A stretch of 64,000 nt of DNA, taken from contig NC_059382.1 in assembly GCF_019703515.2 (NCBI RefSeq), forward strand, positions 12,565,001 through 12,629,000, given 5' to 3'. Below are positions 21,201-32,763 of this stretch, piece by piece. Below the pieces are notes generated by a model that searched no databases, had not been told where the DNA came from, and saw only the letters and a list, made by a program, of their open reading frames with translations. Source of the stretch: Myxocyprinus asiaticus. Taxonomy: Eukaryota; Chordata; Actinopteri; Cypriniformes; Catostomidae. The stretch's first letter is position 1. Each line of letters opens with the position of its first letter. The translations under genes and the position numbers were made by a program.

Positions 21201-22260
21201 AAACAAGTCTGTTTGTTTGCGCGACCTGTCCATCTCAACACAACAACACTGGCTCATCCTATAGTGTGAGTTTGGGGCAGAACTATCTATTTCTTTTACC
21301 AATAGTGTAAGTTTGGGGTGGGACTATCTGTTACTTTGACCAATATTGTGGGTTTGGGGCAGGGCTTTCTTTAACTAATATTGTGAGTTCGGGGTGGGAC
21401 TGTGTTTTTCTTTGACCAGTAGTGTGAGATTAGGGCATGGCTGTCTGTTTCCTTTTTTACCAATAGTGTGGGTTTGGGTTGGGCCTATCTGTTTCTTTGA
21501 CCAATTGTTTGGGTTTGGGGTGGGGCTATCTGTTTTTTGACCAATCATTTGGGTTTGGGGTGGGACTATCTGTTTCTTTGATCAATATTGTTGGATTGGG
21601 GCAGAGCTATCTGTTTCTTTGACCAGTCGTGTGGGTTTGGGGTAGGACTGTCTGTTTCTTTGACTAATAGTGTATATTTGTGGTGGGACTGTCTTTTTCT
21701 TTGACAAATAGTGTGTGTTTGGGGTAGATCTATCTGTTTATTTGACCAGAAATTTGGGTTTGGGGCAGGACTATCTGTTTCTATGACCAATAGTGTGTGT
21801 TTGTGGTGGAACTACATGTTCCTTTGACTATTATTGTGGGTTTAGGGTGGGGCTATCTGTTTCTTTGACCAATCATTTGGGTTTGGGGTCGGGCCATCTG
21901 TTTCTTTGACTAATATTGTTGGTTTGGGCCGGTACTTTCTGTTTCTTTGACCAGTCGTGTGGGTTTGAGGTGGGACTGTCTTTCTCTTTAACCAGTAGTG
22001 TGAGTTTTGGGTAGATCTATCTGTTTCTTTGACCAATAGAGTGGGTTTGTGACAAGATTATCTGTTTCTTTGACCAGTAGTATGAGCTTGGGACAGAAAT
22101 TTTTCAGAATCTGTTAGAAAACATTGATGTTCTGTTGGTGGTGCTTGTGGCAGCAAAATTACACACTTCAGCTTTAAGGTGACAACTGACTGTAGAAGAA
22201 GACTGTTGACGTTAATTTCTGATGTAGCACAACGCGACAATGAGAATGCAATTTACTTGC
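21201..22260 (+). mobile_element. expanded relative of the 58 kb hAT-like element
   Basis: The flanks of the minisatellite match the element at 57832-58591. On the left, ACACTGGCTCA resembles ACATTGGCTCA near 58105; on the right, GTTCTGTTGGTGGTGCTTGT and AAATTACACACTTC near 22150 resemble 58218-58265. Thus the array lies inside a copy of that element. Its outer ends are not clear here. Confidence 0.6.
21251..22090 (+). repeat. 41-bp minisatellite, about 20 units
   Basis: Units read approximately GTGTGGGTTTGGGGTGGGAC then TATCTGTTTCTTTGACCAAT. Neighbouring copies at 21581-21663 are 41 bases apart; a few units vary in length (for example near 21360 and 21440). Because 41 is not a multiple of three, the minus-strand frames with repeated KETDSPTPNPHDWS-like text (21790-21566 and 22036-21842) shift phase with each unit. 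These frames are by-products. Confidence 0.95.
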
Positions 22261-23207
22261 AATTTGTCATGGTTTACTGTTTGACACATTTGGGAATGAT
22301 GTTGGTAAAATGACCTGTAAAACAGCAAAAGTTTCCACAGCCAGAAACGTTTGCATTAACGTATATTTGTGTAGAGTAGGTTTTGGGCCTAAGAGCTAGA
22401 AACATGTGAAAAGAGAGAGAGAGAGAGTGTGTAAGCAGAAGGATCAGAGAGAGGCCTTGTTAGATGAGTGCTCCTCTGTGCTCTGAGGGTTTTTTCCTCT
22501 CTCTTTCGTACTCTCTTTTTCTCCCTCGCTCCCCTCGGCCCTTTCATTGCGTGGGGCGCTAGTCAAATCGCAGATCAAAGCTGCATTCATTATATGTCAG
22601 AGCAGATCATTTGCACTTCCATGAAATCTGCCATCGCCAACACTGCTAAACCTCTGCGTTCATTAATATCCAAATTCAGGAAAGACAAAGCCGCTGATGA
22701 AATGCATATTCCGATCATTTCATCCAAAAGCAAGCCCTGTCTGCTACAATAGACTCCATTTAAACCTGAAACAATGCTGATTTTATATTAATTTATTGGT
22801 TTATCAAATCTCCCATTGTTAACATGGAAGCATGTGCTCGATTATTAAAGGAGCAGTGGGGAAACATTAGCCAGAGGCGAAAACTGCTTCATGTAGGCTG
22901 TTTATTATCGCCTGAAAATATTTTTAACTGAAGTTGCATTCTGCTGAAAAAGAAACACTATATCTGTGTGAAAATAATTCTTTGAGATTTAATAGATACG
23001 GAAATGATTTTCCTGAAGAGAACTGTGAGAGGCGAAGAATTCATCTGTACTTCCATCTTCACTGAAGAAAAAAAAAAAAAAAATCTTAATCAGTACCTTT
23101 GTCTTGTTTTCCAGTAAAAATTTCTAAGCATTCTTAAAACAAGATAAATTTACATGAGAAGCAAAATTGCATGAGATAATTGTTTATTTTATTTACCTCA
23201 TTGATGG
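22261..23207. other. low-repeat block, candidate regulatory DNA
   Basis: 22540-22960 is unique-looking, with motifs such as TTAATTTATTGGTTTATCAA and a frame (22468-22752) of no known family. A GA patch lies at 22413-22427. Its AT-rich, repeat-poor look fits a conserved non-coding element, but this needs an alignment. Confidence 0.4.
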
Positions 23208-23208
23208 A

Positions 23209-23288
<80 letters not shown>

Positions 23289-23292
23289 TATT
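23208..23292. repeat. (TA)n with poly-T
   Basis: A TA tract from 23213 to 23270 runs into a T run. It separates the repeat-poor block from the following repeats. Confidence 0.95.
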
Positions 23293-23400
23293 TTTTATTT
23301 CTTTGTTGCATAAATCTAAAAGTGAGGTTTAGAGTTAAAACAAGAAAAAACTATTTTATAATAACCAATTAGGTCAGAAAAATAAACTAATTCATGATCT

Positions 23401-23605
23401 AAGGGGTCGTTCAGAAAAATGAAGTCTTGTGCTGCTTTTTAATTTGACAAAGCGGCTAAAAATGTGGCACCCTTCCAAGAGATTCTGAAAAAACAGCAAG
23501 ATGCACCGCAATGGTCAAATATGTATGTCTAGTGCCTGTTTGCACAGAAAAATTGTTGAAACATGGAAAAGAACACAAAAACGTGTTTGGTGTGAAAGGC
23601 CCTTT
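23401..23605 (-). mobile_element. miniature element, family Z, copy 3
   Basis: The left end AAGGGGTCGTTCA and right end TGTGAAAGGCCCTTT form inverted ends. Read on the minus strand, the interior has TTTTTAGCCGCTTTGTCA, matching copies 1 and 2. About 205 bp, non-coding. Confidence 0.6.
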
Positions 23606-23756
23606 ACTCTTCACAATTTTGTTTCTCAATTAAATTTATCTTGTTTTAAAAAAGTGTGTAATTTCTGTCATTGGCTGAGCCAATGTTGCTGTGTTGGGCT
23701 GGTCAGGATGCTAAAATAAAGAGCAATTAATTTGTAGAGCCACAGTGTTTTCATTT

Positions 23757-25510
23757 ACCGGTTTCACGGTATACCACGGTATGAAAATTGACGGTTTTCA
23801 TACCATGTACATTTGCTTATCTACGGTATTGAGAAAAAAAATGCAACCGGACGGAGAATCTCACCTACGTGTGCACATCTCCTTTCCTCCTCGACTGCCT
23901 GTCAGACTCGTCAACTTGCGCCACACACACACATGCAGCGGAGAAAATGTCAGAGAGAAGCGAGGGGTCTGACATAAGTGAGTGTGTGTGTGTGAGTTAA
24001 AGCAGTGTTTCTCAACTGGTGGGTCGCAGGTCTATTCGGACTGGGTCGCGGACAGCAGGGAAAGAACAATGCCATGGTTCTCCCATTGAAGATATTTCGG
24101 TGGCCGCCCAAGTGATAGCCTATTTAGGACTGCCGAGGCAGATTTATTGATAATCTCGCAATCAGCTGAAGGCTTCTCATCTGCACTTTTGCACGAGTGT
24201 AACGGAACCAGCTCGCGATCATGATCTGCTCTGCTCTCTGGCATGCACGTGCAACAACCGGGCTTCCCTCGATATTGCGGAGTGCAGACCTCAAAACTGA
24301 TGTGACCAATTTCAATTCTAGTGAGACTTTTCTAGTTTAAAGCATTATGGAGGAAGTCAAGTCGAACCTCTCAAACAGTAGGCAGCCCTGAAGGAAAAGA
24401 GCAACACTGTGCTATGTGCTATTTTTTAATTCTTTTCTCTTCATTATACATCATCACCTTTACAAAATTGTTTCACGATTTTACATGAGTAAAAGTAACT
24501 GTTATATTTTGACAAAATGTTATAGTTTCATATGAAATAATCTAATGGTAGAATCTATTAGACCTCATTTTATATCAACAGTGGCAGTTGTAGTTACATT
24601 TTCAAGATGTGATTCAGCTAGTATAATACTATAATTTGTTATTATTATTACTATTATTTAAGACTAGCTACACTGACCTAACCATGGTAATGAGGAGCCT
24701 TTCCTCCTGTGTAATATGTATGTTCTTTTTTAATTATTGAAATTAGGAAACAAACGGGATAATGAGCTCATGTAAGTAAATATGCTCTTCAGTTTTTTAA
24801 AAGGGGGGAGAGAAAATGTTGTTGACATCAACAACAAAAATAATGCCACTTGATGCATGTCCTTGTACTCGAAAACCATGAACAAAACTATGCAACATAA
24901 AAGGAAATGCGACCCAGGATACATTAAATACAGGTTTCGTTTTTACTATGGCGGGTCGCCACTTGATTTCCAACATAAAATCTGGTTCCTGAAGCAAAAC
25001 CAGTTGAGAACCACAAGTTAAAGGTACAGACAGGAGCAGTCTGGCTGCGTTGTTGCACACCTACAGTATATGTTAATTGTTAATAATCATAGGACATTAC
25101 TTTAAAAGCTCACACAGATGATGTTATTTTTCATTTAGTAGTTAATTTAAGATGTAAACTAACATGCTTTAGTTATATAACATGTTATAATTACATGCTA
25201 TTTTTTTTTTATCATGTTTATAATTCGGTTTATTATTATAATTCTGTTAGCTTTCTTATTTATTCTATTTATTTTCAAAAGGGAGACTTTTTTTACACAT
25301 ACTTCAATTTAAAAAAAAAAAAATGGTTTCAAGTTTCAATTATAATAAAGTGTTTGTTCAACCAAAAAAAAAAAAAAAAAAAAAAACCTTCTGTTTTCAC
25401 TCCTTTAAGGGTCATTGTAACTGATAATAATAATTGTGTAACACCGTGATACTGTGATGTTTTCTGAGACGGTTATCGAACCGTGAAAATCTCATACCTT
25501 TGCAACCCTA
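23757..25510 (+). mobile_element. hAT-like element, copy A, interrupted
   Basis: Matches the complete copy at 37343-38002 over its length: CGGTTTCACGGTATACCA, GCAACCGGACGGAGAATCTC, GTCAGACTCGTCAACTTGCG, TACAGTATATGTTAATTGTT and the right end TTGCAACCCTA. It is split by another element at 24003-25015 and has T and A runs absent from copy B. The left 14 bases (TAGGGTTGCAC end) are missing. It encodes no transposase. Confidence 0.88.
24003..25015 (-). mobile_element. hAT element with 8-bp target duplication
   Basis: The ends CAGTGTTTCTCAACTGG and CCAGTTGAGAACCAC are inverted repeats. AGTTAAAG flanks both sides (23995-24002 and 25016-25023), and the uninterrupted relative at 37343-38002 has a single AGTTAAAG at the same point. 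Eight-base duplications define hAT elements. A minus-strand frame (24315-24124) has VLRSALRNIE, faintly like a hAT transposase C-terminus. The rest of a transposase is absent, so this is a non-autonomous or heavily deleted copy of 1013 bp. Confidence 0.88.
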
Positions 25511-25701
25511 CATGCCAATAGCTTACTTATGTCTTTGCATATTAGGCCGGGTTAAATTTTTTACCGTATCCTTCTCTCTTTTAACTAGCTTGAATTTATA
25601 CGCACAGGCAGGGCTCCGTAAATGTATATGTTGAACATCTGTGAAAAGCAAACATCTCTTCAAGGGAATTCTGTGATGTAGTGTGAAGGTTACTACAAAT
25701 A

Positions 25702-25703
<2 letters not shown>

Positions 25704-25748
<45 letters not shown>

Positions 25749-25775
25749 TGTCTGTCTCTCTCCCTCTGTCTCTCT
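25704..25775. repeat. (CT)n microsatellite
   Basis: CT units run from 25704 to 25743 and continue imperfectly with CTGT interruptions. The Arg-Glu frame on the minus strand is an artefact. Confidence 0.93.
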
Positions 25776-26559
25776 CGTTGCCTTCTTTCAAGAGTTTTCA
25801 CCTCAAACCAATTTCTCCCCCTTAGTTGCCGACAGCACGACAGACAATCCATCCACAGTCATCCATCCATCTCTCTGCCTGACACACTGTCATTGTTTTT
25901 TGAAGAGGAAACACGCTTGTATTTGTAGCACTTGGGCTGAGTGACATAAATGAAATATGCTTGCTTTCACTCAACACTGGAACGAACAGTTAAAACTTTA
26001 TGTGGTGTGGGCTGTGCATGTGGTAACAGCCACTGTTGACCTTGGCCGGGCTGGTGGTGCCCGCTGCGAGCGTGGCACTCTTCCCATTTTGCCGCAGGGT
26101 GGTGGTGGTGCTGGTGGAGCTCACGCTAGACACAACAATGAGCATGACTCAGCATTGGCAAGTCGAGTGTGCCTTTAGCAATGTTTTTTTTTTTTCTTTC
26201 TTTTGTCAATAAGTGTGGAAAGGAAGGATATTTTAGCCTGTTAACCTTTTCATGAGTAGGGTCTAAATTCCCCTGCAGTGGCTGTGAGTTATTTTGCATG
26301 TGACACTGCACAGCCGGTAGAGGTGGGCAGAGTGTAGAGGAGTATTTTTTTTATTTATTTTAATTTTTTATTTTATATATATATATATATATATAGTAAA
26401 CATATGAACATATGGGTTATGTCTGCTGTAATGTATTTGTTTTATTTATTTAGTTTTATAGCTGTAAAAAACAAATGAACAAATAATATAAGCAGTCCGG
26501 TTTGCCTATATGCACTGTTTGACTTCTTAGACATTGTGTGTGTATGTGTGTGAGACAAG
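25776..26559. other. non-coding stretch
   Basis: Includes a GC-richer patch (26037-26125) with GGTGGTGGTG and a TA tract (26376-26396). No gene is recognised. Confidence 0.45.
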
Positions 26560-27121
26560 CATTAATGTAAACAGACTTAGCTGCGTGAATTAGATAATCA
26601 TGCTCGATCAGCATGTTTTCACTGTGAGGATATGAGTTTTAAACTGTTATCGCGGTGCTTTTGTGATAGTTTGACACTCTGTTTCAAAAAACAAATGTAT
26701 TAAATGCCTGAAAAGACTGTTTGAGTTGATGTTTGTGTGAATGAAAACCTCATCTGCACCTAATAAGTAGACATGGCTGCGTGCATGGGAAGATTGCGTT
26801 TAGATATGATGGCTGTGCTTGTTCAAGCTGTGAACTGTTATCGTGGTACTTTGGTGACAATTAAGCTGTTAAGCTGCCTTATATGCTTGAAAAGACTCTT
26901 TGAGTAGCTGTTTGTTTGACGAATGACAACCACTGCTAATGTAAACAAATGGCAGCACACATCAGAGGAAGATGGCGTTTGATGTATTGACTGTGCGTAT
27001 AAGAGCTGTAAACTTTATATCGTGGTACTTTGGTGATGAGTTGGATGTATGTATATAAAATAAACTTATTCTATGGTTTGAAAGACTGTATGAGTAACTG
27101 TTTGAGTGAATATAAATGACA
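26560..27121 (+). repeat. three tandem units of about 180 bp
   Basis: Three diverged units follow one another. The anchor AACTGTTATCGYGGTRCTTT recurs near 26643, 26832 and 27009. A second anchor GAAAAGACTSTTTGAG recurs near 26709, 26888 and 27078 (the last one base shorter). Spacings of about 177-190 bases indicate an old tandem duplication or satellite-like remnant. There is no conserved reading frame across units. Confidence 0.7.
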
Positions 27122-27440
27122 GATGCTTGACCAGCGCAGCCTGTGTCGGCGCGAAAGCCGATTATAATCAGGCAGCTTGTACCGTAACTGGCTGTTGCAG
27201 AAACACATACTGTATGCGTGATGGTACGTATGAAAGGGTTAAAGGTGGGTGAAGTGTTTAACTTCGTCATGGGATAGTGTTGACGTCAACAACTTTGAAG
27301 ACAAAACCAAAACACTAGCATCAATTAACTTCACTGTGAATTTTTTGTTTATTGTGCAAAAGACAGACTGGTTTGTTGCATGAAAAGTGGGTTGCAGCTA
27401 ACGTCTAAACACAATTTGAAGGGAAAAAAATAAAAAATAA

Positions 27441-27442
<2 letters not shown>

Positions 27443-27510
<68 letters not shown>
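27443..27510. repeat. (TA)n microsatellite
   Basis: Pure TA tract of about 68 bases. Confidence 0.97.
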
Positions 27511-27512
<2 letters not shown>

Positions 27513-28986
27513 AAAAACATTAGTGTTTTTTTTCCCACTGACGCTCCATTGATACAGCATTGCTACCTAACATAATTGACATTTGAAGCTCCGCAGTCCA
27601 GTTCTTTCAGAAAAGCTTCGTAATTGCTAGACAGCTATGCTTGAACCACTTCGCTTTTTAATGAGAGTGACGTTTTGATTGGACTCTTACGCGTCGTAGT
27701 AAAGTAATGGGCTCAAAACAAAGCGGTTGTTGTAAAGATGCTGTTATGCTTCCGAAGACACCAGACGCTCGCAGTGAAGCTCAAGGTCATTTCCTCGGCA
27801 CTCTGTAATTTTGCCTCTTTTCATTTAGGGTTTTTGTTCAAATTCCACTATAAAAGGCAAACATTCACTGTAACTGAGGCTTATTACCTTTTGGGTGTTT
27901 TTAATTGTTGTTTCCTAGCGTAAGTGCATTGACCTCTACATTCTGTTTCAATGACACTGTCTTCTGATTCATTCTATTTGTCATTTTTAATGTGTTAGTT
28001 ATAGGAAATTGAACATAATGTTCTTGTATAAATGACTGATGAGTGCAATTAAACGTATTATGATTTAATTACATGTTTTCAATTATTTAAGTAGGCGGTG
28101 TATCATCTTTTATGTTTGTCTATTGCCTTTGAGCATAGTGTATCCACCTTTTGCTTAAAATGCAGGGTTGAGCGATAAGGATGGTCTGATGGCCCTGGGG
28201 CCAGTGTGAGTGTGTTTTGGGCCAGTTAATGGAACTGTCACTTGCCATATCAGACCAATACTTACGTTACAACAATTGCACAGTACATTTGTGGATTATG
28301 GGCATGTGTTTTTAGGATTTGAAAACTTGCAGTCTATGATGTTTTGAACATTATTGTTGTGCAAATGTGTTGATGTAGAAAGGTAACATTATCTAACTAA
28401 TTGACACAGATGAGGTTTTGATACAGTTGCGAGAATAATTGTGGTAGTCTTCGAAGAATCAGTTGGAATTGACTGCAAATTATAACCAAATGAGTTATGT
28501 TGTGCACCATATGCCATCATTTTCCAGGAAAGTATTTATGAACTTTATAGCTGTCACAGTTATGTTATAACTGTAACTTTTCCAAATATTACTGCATATT
28601 AAAAATGCTTACCCAACACTATTTATTATATTTAAAAAAAGGAATCCACTACAAATTGCTAAATTCTTCTATAAAATTATAATCAGATTACTTCACTGAT
28701 TATTTAATCAAAAAGTAATCAATACCAATTACTTTCATGTTACTTTTTAAAAACACTTTTCACAGAAAGGTTTTAGTGTTTTTGCTCTATGAATTCAAAA
28801 TAATGTCTACATTTCCTTGATCATTGTCACACGCATGTCATACACTCACCACCACAAATTTCTCCTTCACAATGACCTATTAGGGGCCGTATGCCCTCAG
28901 CTGTCACAGGAGTGCAAAGAGACAATAATATAATTTATGTTTTTAATTATACATAATAGTAGAAATGTGTAACCATTGTAATGTAT
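27511..28986. other. non-coding stretch
   Basis: No gene or bounded repeat is recognised. Short frames here (for example 27738-27923) have no family match. Confidence 0.4.
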
Positions 28987-29230
28987 ACTACCGTTCAAAA
29001 GTTTAGGGTCACTTACTCATTCTTTATTTTTTTTTATTATTTATTTATTTTTTTTCACATTTTAGAATAAATAGTAAAGTCATCACAACTATGGAATAAT
29101 AGAAATGGAAATATGGGAATTATGTTGTGACTAAAAAAATCCTAAATAAATCAAAACTGTGTTATATTTTAGCATCTTCATTAAGTCAACACTTAATGAA
29201 AAAAAGTTTGTGCCAGTGAAAATATTGCTA
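28987..29230 (+). mobile_element. Tc1/mariner-type left-end fragment
   Basis: Starts TACTACCGTTCAAAAGTTTA and continues with AGTCATCACAACTATGGAAT and GGGAATTATGTTGTGAC, a terminal sequence I recall from fish Tc1/mariner families. No transposase follows. Confidence 0.55.
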
Positions 29231-30335
29231 TGTCAAGTAAAAATCTGCAGTACGGTGCCCAACTAAACCAGCAGAAGTAAAATCCTTATTGTTTAGCCCT
29301 GAGAAGTAAGATTTCTTGTTTATCTCTCTAAATGCTAAATATATTGGACTGTCTTGCAGTCTTCACATCACATGAAATCTTTTTTTCATTTAGTGGTAAA
29401 CGGTCTGGCATCTATCTCAATGTAGTTTGAGCGGCGTGTTTGTGCTTTCGGCTTTAAGGATGTCTCGTTGATTGTCAGCTCAAGTTTGTGTGTAGATGGA
29501 TAAGATACAGTGCAGGTGGATAGATGGTAGTTCTCAGGGGAACTCAGAATCGAGTGCTTTAAGATTAGACCTGTAGACTACAGAGCTTCTTATGTAAATG
29601 GCCGATACAATTGCGTTTCCATTGTAAGAGCTTCAAGTCGTTTTACCCCCGAGAAACCAAATGGCCCTTCCGTAGTCTTTATCTCTCTCTGTACAAATAT
29701 AAAAAAGCTTGCATATTTTGCGACAGTCTTTCCCAACTGCTTTTCCTCCTTGTACGTTCTAACTTTGCTTCCTGCGATGCCCTGGTCTCCCTACCCCTTT
29801 GAAACATACTGTAATTAAATGTTCAACAGATGATTCGGAGAATGCTCCACCGCCTGCCAACTGATAGCGGGCAGGACTGCCAAACGCAATCTCTCAAAGC
29901 GCAATTCAATGGGGAGCCCGGCGGTGCTTGTTTCTCCTCTCAGCTTTTCTCTCTCCTCATGGGTTTCTTAGACACAGGGTAAAAAGCTCCCTGAAAAACC
30001 CTCTCTCGCTCACACATATGCTTTTAGGCTACAACCAGGTGTGCTGGTAGAAGGACCCAATTCTTTTTATTCAAATGGCTTCATTAAGATGTTTCTGTAA
30101 TGTGATAACTAGGCTAATCTATTGAGATCAGGAAACGATTTTATTGTAGCCAGGAAGAATAGTTTTTAGGGTTAGTCTGTATAGCTGTACAGGTTTATGA
30201 TTCTTTTTCGCATTCATGTTGATTCAGTCGTACGTGAATCAGTCGTTTGTGATAGACAATCATTTGAATAAACATTTAAGCTATACACAACAGACGAGAG
30301 ATAAAGTCTATTATGCTACATGCTAATCTAGCGTG
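29231..30335. other. non-coding stretch
   Basis: No gene recognised. 29820-30000 is balanced, repeat-poor sequence. Confidence 0.4.
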
Positions 30336-31489
30336 TTAAAGAAATAGTTCACCCACAATTAATATTTTGCCATTATTTGCTCCCATATCGTTTCAAACCC
30401 GAATGCTTTTTTTTTTTTTTCTTGGAACACAAATTATTTTTAAGGATCTTTACACAGCTACTGCCATACAATGACAGTTGACATTAACTAGCAGCTGTCA
30501 AGCTACAAAAAGGACAAAAAAGCACCTTAAAAGAAATCTGTACGACGACTACAGGTATGTATGTACGTAAAATTGTTTTGTTTATTTCACTGTAAAAAAA
30601 ACTGCATATCGTCGCTGTCTGATGAAAAGCACGGATCTCCATAAATAACACCATTAATAGAATTCTATCATTACACATCTGTTTGTAAATGGTTTGATAT
30701 TTTAAATGTACTTACATTAATTTTTGTTAGCGAACGTAGCCATACACGGTTTTCTTATCATGGTTTCCAGTGGTGCATGTTCTGATACAGACTCGAGTCT
30801 AGCTGTTCATATTCTCAGAACTCAGTTGGTAGGTTATTGAGTGGTAGAGAATTTATTTTTGGATATAATCTGAGCTTTCGCTTGCTATTTTAGATATAAA
30901 TCAGTTTAATGACTAGGGTGTCTAGTCTTGTTGTTGAGTGGACAGTTCAGTTTCGAGACGTGTTTTCCGGGTTCAACGCATAAATTGCTCAGAATTAGCT
31001 TTCACCCGCAGTTTTGCGAAGTGAAATGTTGAAATCTGGCAACCGTATATGGCTGGTATAGTCTACTTTTTAAAGCCACCGGACATTGTGCTTGCATGAA
31101 TGGCTTTGGTTGTGAGGGAAATCACAGAGCCAGCGTGATGTAGGCAATCTCTTCACTACACTTCAGCTGGACAGCTGAGGAAAATTAGTTGACGCTCTTC
31201 AAAACGTAAGGGCGGGACATACGCGGTTTTGATGAGCACTTCTCAAGGCCAGTGGAGATACTTGTTAAACAGATAGCCTGTTTAAACATCTTTTCATTGG
31301 TCATTTCGATACACAATTTAAAAAAGTCAAAGTTGGAAGAGGTCATTCGGCGCATTCCGTCTATGGTAAAAAGTAAAAATTGCCAAAAGTGGAGATATGT
31401 TTTTTTTTAGACAGCGACGATTTATGTGTTTGGATTGAAATCCAAAGTAATAATAATGACAGAATTTTTATCATGAGCTATTCCTTTAA
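30336..31489 (+). mobile_element. foldback element with complementary arms
   Basis: The left end TTAAAGAAATAGTTCACCCA and the right end AGCTATTCCTTTAA match the two termini of the AAAGGGATAGTTCACCC family. Internally ATCGTCGCTGTCT (30609-30621) is the exact reverse complement of AGACAGCGACGAT at about 31408-31420, and flanking bases also pair. The 1.15-kb span is therefore one inverted-repeat unit or two related elements face to face. It encodes nothing recognisable. Confidence 0.65.
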
Positions 31490-31889
31490 ATCTCAGCATT
31501 TGAGATCTATAGCAGAGCTGAATGTTCTGGGTGGGGAGTTAAAGCTGATCTGTGAAAAGTTTAAATGGTATGGCGCACATCTGTTTGAATACTGACCCAG
31601 GACTAGTGGCTTCTTTGCTCACACTCTGAATGAGAAATAATACTTGATGCTGTTCTCTTTGGCCCTCAGCTGTTTTTGAAGCAAGATTAAAAGCCTCCCT
31701 CTCGCTCTCCGTCTCTCCCGCTCTCTCCATCTCTTCTTCTCTCTCTTTCTAAAGTCAAGTCTGTCTAATTCTGGAGCAGTCAGCTTGACAGAGCTCTTCT
31801 ACAGCAGTGGCTTGCAGGTGAATAAGAACAGGAGGCTGCAAAATGCTTTAAAATACCCAGCTGAACATTAAACATCCTGTACGGTGGAG

Positions 31890-32220
31890 AAGAGGTCTGT
31901 ATGGGCCATAAAATGAAACCCGTATCTGAGACCACGTGACCTGACCCTACCATTCGAACAGAACCCATAGGATATGGAGCCCGAACCCAAAATCGCTAAC
32001 GCTCTTTATAATTTCCTAAGAAAATCTTCAAAGGAAAAAATTGGAAAACAGAGCAAAGTACTCCAACTCGTCTGTTTGTGCATGTCTCTGAGTGAGAGCA
32101 TGTGTGTGAAACAAGTTAGGTAGGCCTGTTTCTTATTGCATTAAATACAAACCCGAACCCGGCCCGAAACCCCGCGGTTTCTCAGGTCCCATCGGGCCTG
32201 GGTCGGGTTGCAGACCTCTA
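31890..32220. mobile_element. short hAT-like element, near-perfect 8-bp duplication
   Basis: The left end AAGAGGTCTGTATGGGCC and the right end GGGTCGGGTTGCAGACCTCT are inverted over AGAGGTCTG. Flanks are CGGTGGAG (31882-31889) and CAGTGGAG (32221-32228), seven of eight identical. The interior has GACCCTACC and CCCGAACC-like text typical of this cyprinid repeat from memory. 331 bp, non-coding. Confidence 0.75.
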
Positions 32221-32472
32221 CAGTGGAGTTCATACACAATCATCATAGTCTGAAAGATCCTGCATTTGCAATGTACTGCAGTGTACCCTTTAAAGCACTG
32301 TATTTGCCATTATTCAGACAGACAGGTAAATCCTTCCTAAATGTTATTGGTTGAGGCAAAGTTGTTTTGAAAGTGCCACAGTGCCATGCTTTTTGGGGAA
32401 TTAAACAGTCTAATAGCTTACTTATATTTGTCTTTGCACAAGCCCTTACTTACGCAATATGACTTAATTCAT

Positions 32473-32763
32473 TATGGTTGGGTAACATTTGATTAACTGA
32501 ATTTCATTAATCACACTCTTTATTTAAACTATCTCAATATTGATTCTGCACAGTTTGGGCCTTATTGCAATTTTATTACAATATTTTCATAATTTACCAA
32601 TTTGGAAGGTTCTTTGGATTATTTGCAGCATTTTCTTTGGGGGTATTTCTTTCATATGTAAGCAAAATGGACATTATAACTGATATACCGAAATGAAACA
32701 GAATCAAATCATATTGAAACGGGGATCGAATCAGATCGGGAAATCTGTATCGATACCCAGCCT
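32473..32763. mobile_element. possible hAT-like miniature element
   Basis: TATGGTTGGGTA at the left and TACCCAGCCTA at the right are an imperfect inverted pair. The right arm has GATCGAATCAGATCGGG and TATCGATACCC, typical of a fish repeat end. No clear target duplication is visible. Confidence 0.45.

Noticed and set aside
21566..22036. Repeated peptide (KETDSPTPNP type) as a repetitive secreted or structural protein
   Set aside because: The underlying 41-bp unit is not a multiple of three, so the frame shifts every unit and the resemblance is accidental.
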